Shown here piece by piece: positions 1-5,455 of a DNA stretch of 5,455 nt. This stretch comes from Bacillota bacterium (lineage in GTDB: Bacteria > Bacillota > Bacilli > Paenibacillales > Paenibacillaceae), in NCBI GenBank assembly GCA_023418755.1, contig JAEZZE010000408.1:1-5455 (forward strand), in the 5' to 3' direction. The first letter of the stretch is position 1. Every line of letters begins with the position of its first letter. The position numbers were made by a program, and so were the translations under genes. Below the pieces are notes generated by a model, which did no database searches, was not told where the DNA came from, and saw nothing but the letters and a program-made list of their open reading frames with translations.

Positions 1-300
1 AAACGTACCGATCCGACCTGGCCTACAACCTGGTTCGCGCCGATCATTACGGGCAAGGGCTCGTTCAAGAACGTATACGACGTCATGGACAACTGGGGAG
101 CGAACCACGGATCGATCAGCTACGGCCATATCGGCGCGGATCTGATTACGCTGGCTTCGATTCTGCGCATCCCGGTCAGCATGCACAACGTGCCGGATGA
201 GAAAGTGTTCCGTCCGCGCGCATGGGGCCTGTTCGGCACGGACAATCCGGAGAGCGCGGATTATCGCGCATGCAGCAACTTCGGACCGCTGTACAAATAA
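1..300 (+). CDS. fucI: L-fucose isomerase, C-terminal fragment (5' end outside window)
   Basis: Frame 1 is open from the first base and ends at a TAA at 298-300, followed at once by a second TAA. The 99 visible residues match the C-terminus of E. coli FucI closely as I remember it: WPTTWFAP, TGKG, NWGANHGSISYGHIGAD, ILRIPVSMHN, and the ending CSNFGPLYK. FucI is a cytoplasmic, Mn-dependent hexameric ketol isomerase that converts L-fucose to L-fuculose (and D-arabinose to D-ribulose). Its metal ligands in E. coli are Glu337, Asp361 and His528; counting back from the C-terminus, the histidine in WGANHG (codon 106-108) falls exactly at the His528 position. The other two ligands lie upstream, outside the window. 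It is followed after 78 bases by the aldolase gene, so it is probably an earlier gene of the same operon. Identity is near certain; the length and start cannot be judged. Confidence 0.95.
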   Translation, partial: KRTDPTWPTTWFAPIITGKGSFKNVYDVMDNWGANHGSISYGHIGADLITLASILRIPVSMHNVPDEKVFRPRAWGLFGTDNPESADYRACSNFGPLYK

Positions 301-378
301 TAAATCCGACGACGCTGTCGCTTGGTCCTTTCCGGGACGGGCGGCAGCCGTTTGTCCATAGAATGGAGCCACGCGACG

Positions 379-1035
379 ATGAGCAGCCAGGAAATTCGCC
401 AAGAGTTGTGCAAATACGCGCAGAAGACGGTCGCCAACAAGCTGGTCGTCGGACCGGGGGGCAATCTCAGCGCGCGCCACGAAGGCAAAATGTATTTGTC
501 CCCGAGCGGCTTCGCTCTGGATGAAATCCAGCCGGAGCAATGGGTGGAGGTCGACATCGAGACCGGCGATATAACCGATATCGGACTTCGCCCGTCCTCG
601 GAAGTTCTGATGCACTTGTACGCTTATCGCCAAAACCCGAACATCGGCGCTATGGTGCACACGCATCCGCCATACTGTATCGCTTTTACGCTCGTGGAGA
701 AGGATCTGCCGATCATGTTCCCGGACCAGGCCGCGCTCGTCGGCAAAACGGTGTACGTCGATTACGTGCTGCCGACGACCGACAAGCTGGCCGACGCGGT
801 CGTGGAGAAGATCGAGCATTCGTCGATTTTGCTCGGCAACCACGGCCTGGTAACGACCGGACGCAACCTGCGCGAGGCGTATTACCGGACGGAAGTCGTC
901 GAGGAAAGCGCGAAAATTTTCCTGATCGCCAAGGCGATCAAGGAGCCTAAAGTGCTGACGAAGGAAGAGTTCGAGGAGATCGCTTCGCTTGAGAGCGAAG
1001 CTTACCGGATTGAACTGCTGCAGAAAATGAAATAA
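379..1035 (+). CDS. fucA: L-fuculose-1-phosphate aldolase (class II aldolase/adducin family)
   Basis: Cleaves L-fuculose-1-phosphate to dihydroxyacetone phosphate and L-lactaldehyde in the cytoplasm. From ATG 379 the protein is 218 residues, close to the 215 of E. coli FucA. The phosphate-binding loop GPGGNLS is at 25-31, and PSSE at 72-75 carries Glu75, equivalent to the catalytic Glu73. The zinc ligands are His94 and His96 in VHTHPPY and His155 in LLGNHGL, matching E. coli His92/94/155. Glu, not Asp, after the serines separates it from the related ribulose-5-phosphate 4-epimerases (AraD). The frame stays open upstream to a TTG at 322, but that start has no ribosome binding site and would add 19 residues before the conserved fold; ATG 379 has GGAG at 365-368, 10 bases away. 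It lies between fucI and the sugar kinase. Outside the motifs it is quite diverged from the E. coli enzyme, so the substrate call rests partly on context. Confidence 0.9.
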   Translation: MSSQEIRQELCKYAQKTVANKLVVGPGGNLSARHEGKMYLSPSGFALDEIQPEQWVEVDIETGDITDIGLRPSSEVLMHLYAYRQNPNIGAMVHTHPPYCIAFTLVEKDLPIMFPDQAALVGKTVYVDYVLPTTDKLADAVVEKIEHSSILLGNHGLVTTGRNLREAYYRTEVVEESAKIFLIAKAIKEPKVLTKEEFEEIASLESEAYRIELLQKMK

Positions 1036-1069
1036 GGCGGACGCCGCGAGAAGAGAAGGAGGAACCGCG

Positions 1070-2563
1070 ATGACGAAAGGAGCTGCCGTGCTGGCGTTCG
1101 ACATGGGCGCCAGCAGCGGCCGAGCGCTGGTCGGGCGGCTGGCGGAAGGCGACGGCGGAAGGCGCGTATTGGAAGTGACGGAAGTTCACCGATTCCCCAA
1201 TCACGCCATCCAGGTCGGCAAGCATCTTCACTGGGATACGCTCCGGCTGCTTCACGAGATGAAGAAGAGCATTCGCTTCGCCTTCCAGCAGGGCTTCGAG
1301 CCGGCGACGTTCGGCATCGACACGTGGGGCGTCGATTTCGGTCTGCTTGACGCCAACGGAGAGCTGCTCGGCAACCCGTACCACTACCGGGATCCGCATA
1401 CGGAAGGGTTGATCGAAGAGGTAAGCGGTTTGATCGGCCAGCGCGAGCTGTTCGAGCAGAGCGGCTTGCAGTTTATGCCGTTCAACACGCTGTACCAGCT
1501 CTACGCGATGGCGAAAGCCGCTTCCCCGAAGCTGGAGGTCGCCAAGACGCTGCTGCTGACGCCCGACCTGCTGGCGTATCTGCTGACCGGGGTCAAATCG
1601 TGCGAATTCACGATGGCGACGACGACGCAGCTGTTCGATCCGGGCAGGCAGGCTTGGAACGTCGAGCTGATGGAGCGGCTCGGCATTCCAAGCCATCTGT
1701 TCCTGGACCCGGTACAGCCGGGCACGGTCATCGGCCCGCTCTCCCCGGAAGTGCAGGAGGAGCTTGGCGTGCCCGCGATCCGGGCCGTTGCGGTCGGGAC
1801 GCACGACACCGAATCGGCGATCGCCGCCGTTCCGGCCGGCGACGAGCCGTTCGCCTTCCTCGTGTGCGGAACGTGGTCGCTGCTCGGGACGGAGATGGCG
1901 GGACCGCTGCTCAGCCCGGAGACGATGGAGCTGGAGTTTTCCAATGAAGGCGGCGTGGGGGGCACGTACCAGCTGCTGAAAAACATCATGGGTCTATGGC
2001 TGCTGCAGGAATGCAAGCGGGAATGGGACGAGCAGGGCAAGGAGATCGGCTTCCCGGAATTGGTTCGTCTGGCGGAGCAAGCCGCGCCGTTCCGGAGTCT
2101 CGTTCATCCCGACGATCCGCGGTTTTTCTCGCCCGGCGGCATGGCCGACAAAATCCGCTCGTTCTGCGCGGAGACGAATCAGCCGATTCCGCAAAGCGAA
2201 GGCGAGATCGCCCGCTGCATCCTCGAAAGCTTGGCGCTGCGTTACCGCCAGGCTTTGGAGCAGGCGGAAAAACTGACGGGACGCGTCTACGGCGGCCTTC
2301 ACATGGTCGGGGGCGGTATCCAGAACGAGCTGCTGTGCGGGTTTACCGCTAACGCGATCGGCAAGCCGGTATGGGCCGGACCGGTCGAGGCGAGCGCGAT
2401 CGGCAACATGCTGATGCAGCTCGTCGCGCTCGGAGAGTGCAAGGACTTGCGGGAGGCGCGCGAGCTCGTCGCCGCGTCGTTCCCTGTGAACGTCCACGAG
2501 CCGGAAGCGGATGCCGGATGGGCGGAAGCTTACGGGAAGTTCCTAGGCTTCGGACGAGTATGA
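1070..2563 (+). CDS. rhaB: FGGY-family kinase of rhamnulokinase type, probably acting as L-fuculokinase here
   Basis: ATP-dependent 1-phosphorylation of a 6-deoxy-ketohexose; in this operon the expected substrate is L-fuculose. The 497-residue protein begins 7 bases after a strong AAGGAGG (1056-1062), 34 bases after fucA. The N-terminal actin-like domain has FDMGASSG (10-17) for phosphate binding, FGIDTWGVDFGLL (81-93) and FMPFNTLYQL (135-144). THDTESA has Asp246, aligned with the catalytic base of E. coli RhaB (Asp237). CGTWSL (266-271), NEGG (292-295) and LKNIMGLWLLQ (303-313) follow, and the C-terminal ATP site is HMVGGGIQN (411-419) with AGPVEAS (436-442). These blocks match E. coli RhaB nearly word for word, while E. 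coli FucK has different versions (DCGATN, FGVDGALV, AGHDTQFA). The family is therefore rhamnulokinase by sequence; the fuculose role is inferred from fucI, fucA and fucU around it. Dual use for rhamnulose is possible. Confidence 0.9.
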   Translation: MTKGAAVLAFDMGASSGRALVGRLAEGDGGRRVLEVTEVHRFPNHAIQVGKHLHWDTLRLLHEMKKSIRFAFQQGFEPATFGIDTWGVDFGLLDANGELLGNPYHYRDPHTEGLIEEVSGLIGQRELFEQSGLQFMPFNTLYQLYAMAKAASPKLEVAKTLLLTPDLLAYLLTGVKSCEFTMATTTQLFDPGRQAWNVELMERLGIPSHLFLDPVQPGTVIGPLSPEVQEELGVPAIRAVAVGTHDTESAIAAVPAGDEPFAFLVCGTWSLLGTEMAGPLLSPETMELEFSNEGGVGGTYQLLKNIMGLWLLQECKREWDEQGKEIGFPELVRLAEQAAPFRSLVHPDDPRFFSPGGMADKIRSFCAETNQPIPQSEGEIARCILESLALRYRQALEQAEKLTGRVYGGLHMVGGGIQNELLCGFTANAIGKPVWAGPVEASAIGNMLMQLVALGECKDLREARELVAASFPVNVHEPEADAGWAEAYGKFLGFGRV

Positions 2564-2610
2564 TCCGAGCCGGACGAGCGTGATCGGGGTCGGCCGGCTG
2601 CGATCCGTTC
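2551..2610 (+). repeat. Degenerate 20-bp tandem repeat, about three copies, across the kinase stop codon
   Basis: The block at 2551-2570 is followed directly by a second at 2571-2590 matching it at 15 of 20 positions (shared core CGGACGAG..TGATC), and by a weaker third at 2591-2610 matching the first at 13 of 20. GATC recurs exactly 20 bases apart at 2562, 2582 and 2602. The first copy contains the last kinase codons and its TGA; the other two lie in the 105-base gap before fucU. Part of the same stretch can fold as AGCCGG (2568-2573) with CCGGCT (2594-2599), loop 20, with no T-run after it, so it is not a terminator. It may be a slipped duplication of the gene end; a function is unproven and chance similarity in GC-rich DNA is possible for copy three. 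Confidence 0.45.
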
Positions 2611-2668
2611 GGATGAACAGAATCGGGAGACGGACGGAAATGATTGAGTCGAGAGGGAGTGGCTTCGG

Positions 2669-3100
2669 ATGTTAAAAGGAATATCGAGCCTGATTTCGCC
2701 GGAATTGCTGAAAATTCTGATGGAAATGGGCCACAGCGACGAGATCGTGCTGGCGGACGGCAACTTCCCGGCCGCCAGCCATGCGCAGCGTCTCGTTCGC
2801 GCCGACGGGCACGGCGCTCCCGAGCTGCTGGACGCGATCCTGCAGCTATTTCCGCTGGACCAATATGTAGACAAGCCCGTCGCGCTCATGCAGGTGATGC
2901 CTGGGGATACGGTCGAGACGCCGATCTGGAACGAGTATGGGGAGATTATCGAGGCCCGGACCGGTCTGGCCGCGCCGTTCGAGGAAGTCGAACGTTTCGC
3001 CTTCTACGAGCGCGCCAAGAAAGCGTATGCGATCGTCGCCACGGGGGAGAGCGCGCTGTACGCCAATCTTATCCTCAAAAAGGGCGTTATCGCGGAGTAA
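2669..3100 (+). CDS. fucU: L-fucose mutarotase (FucU/RbsD family)
   Basis: Interconverts the alpha and beta anomers of L-fucose so that the isomerase receives its preferred form; a cytoplasmic ring-shaped oligomer in characterised members. The 143-residue product is near the 140 of E. coli FucU and matches it along its length. It starts MLKGISSLISPELLKIL, then has MGHSDEI with His22 and Asp24 (the conserved active-site histidine of the family), LADGNFP with Asp30 at 30, RADG at 44-47, FAFYERAKKAYAIV at 110-123, TGE at 125-127, and ends YANLILKKGV. Asn32 replaces the histidine found in E. coli FucU but is the usual residue in many relatives. ATG 2669 is preceded by GGGAG (2655-2659) at 9 bases. 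It is the last gene before the terminator at 3210-3249, 105 bases after the kinase, and so very probably shares the fucose mRNA. Ribose pyranase RbsD is the nearest alternative, but the FYERA motif and the neighbours favour fucose. Confidence 0.94.
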   Translation: MLKGISSLISPELLKILMEMGHSDEIVLADGNFPAASHAQRLVRADGHGAPELLDAILQLFPLDQYVDKPVALMQVMPGDTVETPIWNEYGEIIEARTGLAAPFEEVERFAFYERAKKAYAIVATGESALYANLILKKGVIAE

Positions 3101-3209
3101 CCGAGAGGCGGTCCAGGTCGGCCAAGCCGAACTAGAGTTCCGAAGAGGCCAGGAAGAACGGAAAGTCCGGAGATACCGAATAAGACCGCTCGAAGAGGCG
3201 CAATAGATG

Positions 3210-3249
3210 GCCGGGAAGCAAGTTCCGCTTGCATTCCCGGCTTTTTTTT
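3210..3249 (+). terminator. Rho-independent terminator of the fucose operon
   Basis: The left arm GCCGGGAAGCAAG (3210-3222) pairs with the right arm CTTGCATTCCCGGC (3228-3241). All 13 bases of the left arm pair, with one bulged T on the right; the loop is TTCCG (3223-3227). Eight T follow at 3242-3249. It lies 109 bases after the fucU stop and just before the repressor's operator, so it separates the fucose operon from the efflux module. Confidence 0.95.
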
Positions 3250-3260
3250 GCTAAATTACT

Positions 3261-3282
3261 GAATAAACGTTCAGTATTATTC
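3261..3282 (+). promoter_or_regulatory. Operator copy A, upstream of the TetR gene (probable autoregulation site)
   Basis: This 22-bp sequence recurs upstream of the efflux gene at 3942-3963 with 19 of 22 bases the same (pattern GAATRAACRTTCAGTA followed by TWATTC). In this copy GAATAA (3261-3266) and TTATTC (3277-3282) form perfect inverted half-sites around a 10-base spacer; a second overlapping dyad is CTGAA (3259-3263) with TTCAG (3270-3274). TATTAT at 3275-3280 could be a -10 box lying inside the operator, but no convincing -35 hexamer lies 16-18 bases before it. A TetR-type dimer bound here would block transcription of its own gene. Binding by this repressor is inferred from position and duplication. 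Confidence 0.75.
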
Positions 3283-3285
3283 GGG

Positions 3286-3292
3286 AAGGGGG
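3286..3292 (+). promoter_or_regulatory. Ribosome binding site that decides a TTG start for the TetR gene
   Basis: AAGGGGG ends 9 bases before TTG 3302 but 15 bases before the in-frame ATG 3308. Normal spacing therefore favours the TTG. It begins only four bases after operator copy A. Confidence 0.65.
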
Positions 3293-3301
3293 ACTCGCGT
3301 T

Positions 3302-3901
3302 TTGAACATGAAAAAGCGACAGAGCGAACAGACGAAGAAGAAGGTGGCCGAAGCGGCGAAGGCTCTGTTCGTTCAGAAAGGCTACAAGGCGACCTCCATC
3401 GAGGATATCGTGAACGCGACCGGAAGCAGCGCCGGAAATATCTATTATCACTTTAAGAGCAAGGAAGGTCTGTTCCTGTATTTGCTTCAGGAATGGGACC
3501 GCGAGTGGGAGAGCGGATGGGCCGAGAAGGAGCGGCTTTACCCGACGACGAAAGAGAAGCTCTTCGGGATGGCGGAGCAGCTCGTGCTCGAAAATTTGAA
3601 CCATCCGCTGACGAAAGCTTCGGACGAATTTTACAACAATTCGGAAAAACCCGGAGACGTCGAGGAGCGAATGGCCGAGATGATCGCGGGGTATGTTAGC
3701 TTTAACCGCAAGCTGCTTCAGGAAGGGATCGACAAAGGGGAATTCCCGCCTTTCGACGCCGATAAGCTGGCCGTCATTTTGGATAGCCTGATCTACGGAC
3801 TGAGCCAGCATTCGCGAAAAATGGACCGGCAGGAGGCGCTCTCGCTGTATCGTTCGGCGATAGAGACGTTTCTGTACGGGATCGTTCGACGCGAAGGGTG
3901 A
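3302..3901 (+). CDS. TetR/AcrR-family transcriptional repressor, probable regulator of the adjacent efflux pump
   Basis: A 199-residue protein, a normal TetR-family length. Residues 1-10 are a basic tail; the DNA-binding domain follows, with helix 1 VAEAAKALFVQKGYKATSI (15-33) and the helix-turn-helix in DIVNATGSSAGNIYYHFKSKEGL (35-57), including the family hallmark YYHFKSKE. The remainder is helical ligand-binding and dimerisation sequence, too variable to name an inducer. TTG 3302 is preferred over ATG 3308 because of the AAGGGGG at 3286-3292; the choice changes only two residues. It follows the fucose operon terminator and an operator-like repeat, and precedes, in the same direction, a drug efflux gene carrying the same repeat. 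The inference is that it represses both genes until a ligand binds. I cannot assign it to a named TetR member. TGA 3899-3901. Confidence 0.92.
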   Translation: MNMKKRQSEQTKKKVAEAAKALFVQKGYKATSIEDIVNATGSSAGNIYYHFKSKEGLFLYLLQEWDREWESGWAEKERLYPTTKEKLFGMAEQLVLENLNHPLTKASDEFYNNSEKPGDVEERMAEMIAGYVSFNRKLLQEGIDKGEFPPFDADKLAVILDSLIYGLSQHSRKMDRQEALSLYRSAIETFLYGIVRREG

Positions 3902-3928
3902 AGCTTTCGGAGCCGACCCCTTTTTTTT
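3894..3928 (+). terminator. Possible weak intrinsic terminator after the TetR gene
   Basis: AAGGGT (3894-3899) can pair with ACCCCTT (3916-3922, one C bulged), with a possible inner pairing of GCT (3903-3905) and AGC (3911-3913) around TTCGG. A run of eight T lies at 3921-3928. The stem is short, overlaps the stop codon and uses the first T's, so termination may be partial, allowing some read-through into the efflux gene. Confidence 0.4.
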
Positions 3929-3941
3929 GGCTCATCATATA

Positions 3942-3963
3942 GAATGAACATTCAGTATAATTC
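3942..3963 (+). promoter_or_regulatory. Operator copy B with overlapping -10 candidate, upstream of the efflux gene
   Basis: Second copy of the 22-bp operator sequence, differing from copy A only at positions 5, 9 and 18. The outer half-sites are GAATGA and TAATTC (one mismatch), and an inner dyad GAATG-AA-CATTC is at 3942-3953. TATAAT at 3956-3961 is a perfect -10 hexamer inside the site; the region 16-18 bases before it (around 3932-3939) is a poor -35. TAGAAT at 3940-3945 is an alternative -10. Repressor binding here would cover the promoter of the pump gene. Confidence 0.75.
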
Positions 3964-3965
3964 GT

Positions 3966-3970
3966 GGGGG
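3966..3970 (+). promoter_or_regulatory. Ribosome binding site that decides the efflux gene start
   Basis: GGGGG sits 8 bases before ATG 3979. The upstream in-frame GTG 3964 overlaps this site and has no ribosome binding site of its own, so ATG 3979 is chosen. It lies two bases after operator copy B. Confidence 0.6.
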
Positions 3971-3978
3971 ACGTCATC

Positions 3979-5181
3979 ATGGAACTGCTTCTTAGAAGAA
4001 GAGGAGCGATACTGCTCCTTATGTTGAATCTTTTTCTTATTTTTATGGGGATCGGACTTGTCATTCCGGTTATGCCGAAGTATATGACGATGCTGGATAT
4101 CAGCGGCAGCGTCGTCGGCTTGCTGGTAGGGGCGTTCTCGCTGATCCAACTGCTCTTCTCGCCGATGGCCGGCCGGATGACCGACTCGTTGGGCCGCAAG
4201 AAGATTATCGTCGCGGGCATGCTCGTATTCGCCTTGTCCGAATGGCTGTTCGGCATCGCGAACTCGACGGCGGTTCTGTTCGGGGCGAGAATGCTGGGCG
4301 GCTTCGGAGCGGCGCTGATCATGCCGGCGGTGATGGCGTACGCGGCGGATATGACGACCAACGAGGAGCGCGGACGCGGCATGGGACTTATCAACGCGGC
4401 GATTACGACGGGCTTTATTATCGGCCCGGGGATCGGAGGCTACTTGGCGGAGTACGGGATCCGCGTGCCGTTCTACGCGGCGGCCGTCGCGGGACTTGCG
4501 GCGGCGGCCGTGACCGCGATCCTGCTGCCCGAGTCGCTGTCCTCCGCCCGGACCGATCGCAGGCCGGCCGTGCGTCCAAAGCGGGAAAGCCTATGGACCA
4601 TGCTGCGGACTTCCTATCGCGAGCCTTATTTTCTCAGCCTGATTCTGGTGTTCGTCATGTCCTTCGGACTGGCTAATTATGAGACGGTGTTCGGCCTGTT
4701 CGTCGACCATAAGTTCGGCTTTACGCCGAAGGACATCGCGTTTATTTTAACGTTCGGCTCGATCGCGGGCGCAGTCGTTCAGCTCACGATCTTCGGATGG
4801 ATTCTGAATCGGTTCGGGGAGAGGAACGTCATTACGTTCTGTCTGCTGGCGTGCGGTTTGTTTATTCTGCTCACGATTTTCGTCGACGGCTTCTGGATCG
4901 TGTTCGCGGTTACTTTTATCGTCTTTCTGTCCATGGATATTTTGCGCCCCGCAATCGGAACGCAAATGTCGAAAATGGCCGAGGAACGGCAGGGCTATGT
5001 CGCTGGACTGAACTCGGCCTTCACGAGCCTCGGGAATATCGCCGGTCCGATTATCGCTGGAGCGCTGTTCGACATAGACGTCAATTATCCGTACGTGCTG
5101 GCCGCCGTCATTCTGGGGATCAGCTTCCTGCTCGCCGCAAGATCGGGCGGAAGAGAGACCAAGGCCTTCGCGAGCGGATGA
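3979..5181 (+). CDS. Multidrug efflux MFS transporter, Bmr/NorA type (DHA1, 12 TM drug:H+ antiporter)
   Basis: Inner-membrane proton-driven exporter of hydrophobic, often cationic drugs. From ATG 3979 it has 400 residues, against 388-389 for NorA and Bmr, and is hydrophobic in a 12-segment pattern. It starts LLMLNLFLIFMGIGLVIPVMP (TM1), has motif A GRMTDSLGRKK at 65-75, the RMLGG block at 104-108, and the antiporter motif C GFIIGPGIGG at 145-154. The charged residues important in NorA are all present: Arg104 (NorA Arg98), Glu235 in NYETVFGLF (Glu222) and Asp320 in SMDILRPA (Asp307). DHKFGFT, RQGYVAGLNSAFTSLGN and GALFDIDVNYP also match Bmr closely. A polar loop at about 186-212 joins the two halves. 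It follows the TetR gene and carries the shared operator, which suggests drug-inducible expression. The family is sure; the drug profile and orthology to a named pump are not. No clear terminator follows. Confidence 0.93.
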   Translation: MELLLRRRGAILLLMLNLFLIFMGIGLVIPVMPKYMTMLDISGSVVGLLVGAFSLIQLLFSPMAGRMTDSLGRKKIIVAGMLVFALSEWLFGIANSTAVLFGARMLGGFGAALIMPAVMAYAADMTTNEERGRGMGLINAAITTGFIIGPGIGGYLAEYGIRVPFYAAAVAGLAAAAVTAILLPESLSSARTDRRPAVRPKRESLWTMLRTSYREPYFLSLILVFVMSFGLANYETVFGLFVDHKFGFTPKDIAFILTFGSIAGAVVQLTIFGWILNRFGERNVITFCLLACGLFILLTIFVDGFWIVFAVTFIVFLSMDILRPAIGTQMSKMAEERQGYVAGLNSAFTSLGNIAGPIIAGALFDIDVNYPYVLAAVILGISFLLAARSGGRETKAFASG

Positions 5182-5251
5182 TCGCCCGGAGCGCCTCGAC
5201 CTGTTAAGATAAGGGGAGAAGCCATACGTCCGGGAATGGAGAGGGAAAATC

Positions 5252-5455
5252 GTGAAACTGGACCGCCTGCTGTCTATCGTGATCTTATTGGTGAATCGAA
5301 GAATCGTTCAGGCCAAGGAGCTGTCCGAGCTGTTCGAAGTATCGGTGCGGACGATCTACCGGGATATCGACGCCATTAACCAGGCGGGAATTCCGATCGT
5401 GTCCTATCAGGGGGCTGGAGGAGGAATCGGCCTGTCCGAAGGCTACAGGCTCGAC
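5252..5455 (+). CDS. YafY-type HTH/WYL-domain transcriptional regulator, N-terminal fragment (cut by window end)
   Basis: The visible 68 residues form the DeoR-like winged helix-turn-helix that opens YafY-type regulators: MKLDRLLSIVILLVNRRIVQ, then AKELSELFEVS and the recognition helix VRTIYRDIDAINQAGIPIV (32-50), and a glycine-rich wing ending GLSEGYRLD. Full-length members have roughly 300 residues with a C-terminal WYL sensor domain, which lies beyond the window, so that domain is expected rather than seen. Start GTG 5252 has GGAGAGGG (5238-5245) 6 bases upstream and gives the family's standard MKLDRLL N-terminus. It is 70 bases after the efflux gene with no terminator between, so cotranscription is possible; TAAGAT (5205-5210) could be a -10 for its own promoter but lacks a convincing -35. 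Its target is unknown; such genes often control a neighbour, which would lie downstream. Confidence 0.88.
   Translation, partial: MKLDRLLSIVILLVNRRIVQAKELSELFEVSVRTIYRDIDAINQAGIPIVSYQGAGGGIGLSEGYRLD

Noticed and set aside
322..378. Upstream TTG extension of fucA by 19 residues
   Set aside because: No ribosome binding site lies before TTG 322, the added residues have no counterpart in FucA, and ATG 379 has GGAG at good spacing.
301..378. Possible hairpin or regulatory element in the fucI-fucA gap
   Set aside because: Only short GC-rich pairings such as ACGG/CCGT can be drawn, with no T-run and no known riboswitch features; it reads as a plain intercistronic spacer.
947..1804. 285-residue open frame on the minus strand
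   Set aside because: It lies antisense to the 3' end of fucA and the kinase, is rich in Arg, Gln and Ala as expected for a shadow of GC-rich codons, and shows no recognisable domain. The + strand proteins are clear family members.
2613..2675. 20-codon frame overlapping the fucU start, a possible coupling peptide
   Set aside because: There is no ribosome binding site before ATG 2613, and fucU has its own. Such a short frame is expected by chance.
3160..3180. GGAAAGTCCGG resembling the conserved 5' core of RNase P RNA
   Set aside because: Only this short string matches; the rest of the roughly 400-base RNA cannot fit between fucU and the terminator.
3774..4394. 206-residue minus-strand frame across the TetR/efflux gap
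   Set aside because: It spans the intergenic operator region and antisense parts of two well-supported genes, with Ser/Pro/Ile-rich composition and no family resemblance.

Overview
The window looks like the chromosome of a GC-rich, low-complexity-free Firmicute, most plausibly a member of the Paenibacillaceae (Paenibacillus/Cohnella type). This is inferred from strong purine-rich Shine-Dalgarno sites (AAGGAGG, AAGGGGG), TTG and GTG starts, a hairpin-plus-T-run terminator, a Bmr/NorA-type efflux pump, and a base composition rich in GC at third codon positions. All genes supported here lie on the + strand; large minus-strand open frames are shadows of GC-rich coding sequence.

Positions 1-3249 are the distal part of an L-fucose catabolic operon: the C-terminal 99 residues of L-fucose isomerase (fucI), L-fuculose-1-phosphate aldolase (fucA), an FGGY kinase of the rhamnulokinase type, and L-fucose mutarotase (fucU), closed by a good intrinsic terminator at 3210-3249. 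Together these cover the whole route: the mutarotase supplies the usable anomer, the isomerase makes L-fuculose, the kinase makes L-fuculose-1-phosphate, and the aldolase splits it into DHAP and L-lactaldehyde. The notable point is that the kinase resembles E. coli RhaB throughout and not E. coli FucK. No transporter, regulator or lactaldehyde-processing enzyme is visible; they would have to lie upstream or elsewhere.

Positions 3250-5181 hold an efflux module: a TetR-family repressor followed in the same direction by a drug:H+ antiporter of the Bmr/NorA group. Each gene is preceded by a copy of the same 22-bp operator-like sequence (19 of 22 bases identical), placed against the ribosome binding site. 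This argues directly that the repressor controls both itself and the pump.

Positions 5252-5455 are the start of a YafY-type HTH/WYL regulator cut by the window end. The window contains no RNA gene, mobile element or CRISPR array that can be supported, and no stretch over 300 bases without a gene. I see no evidence for a wholly new system; the paired operators and the kinase substitution are the two points most worth testing.
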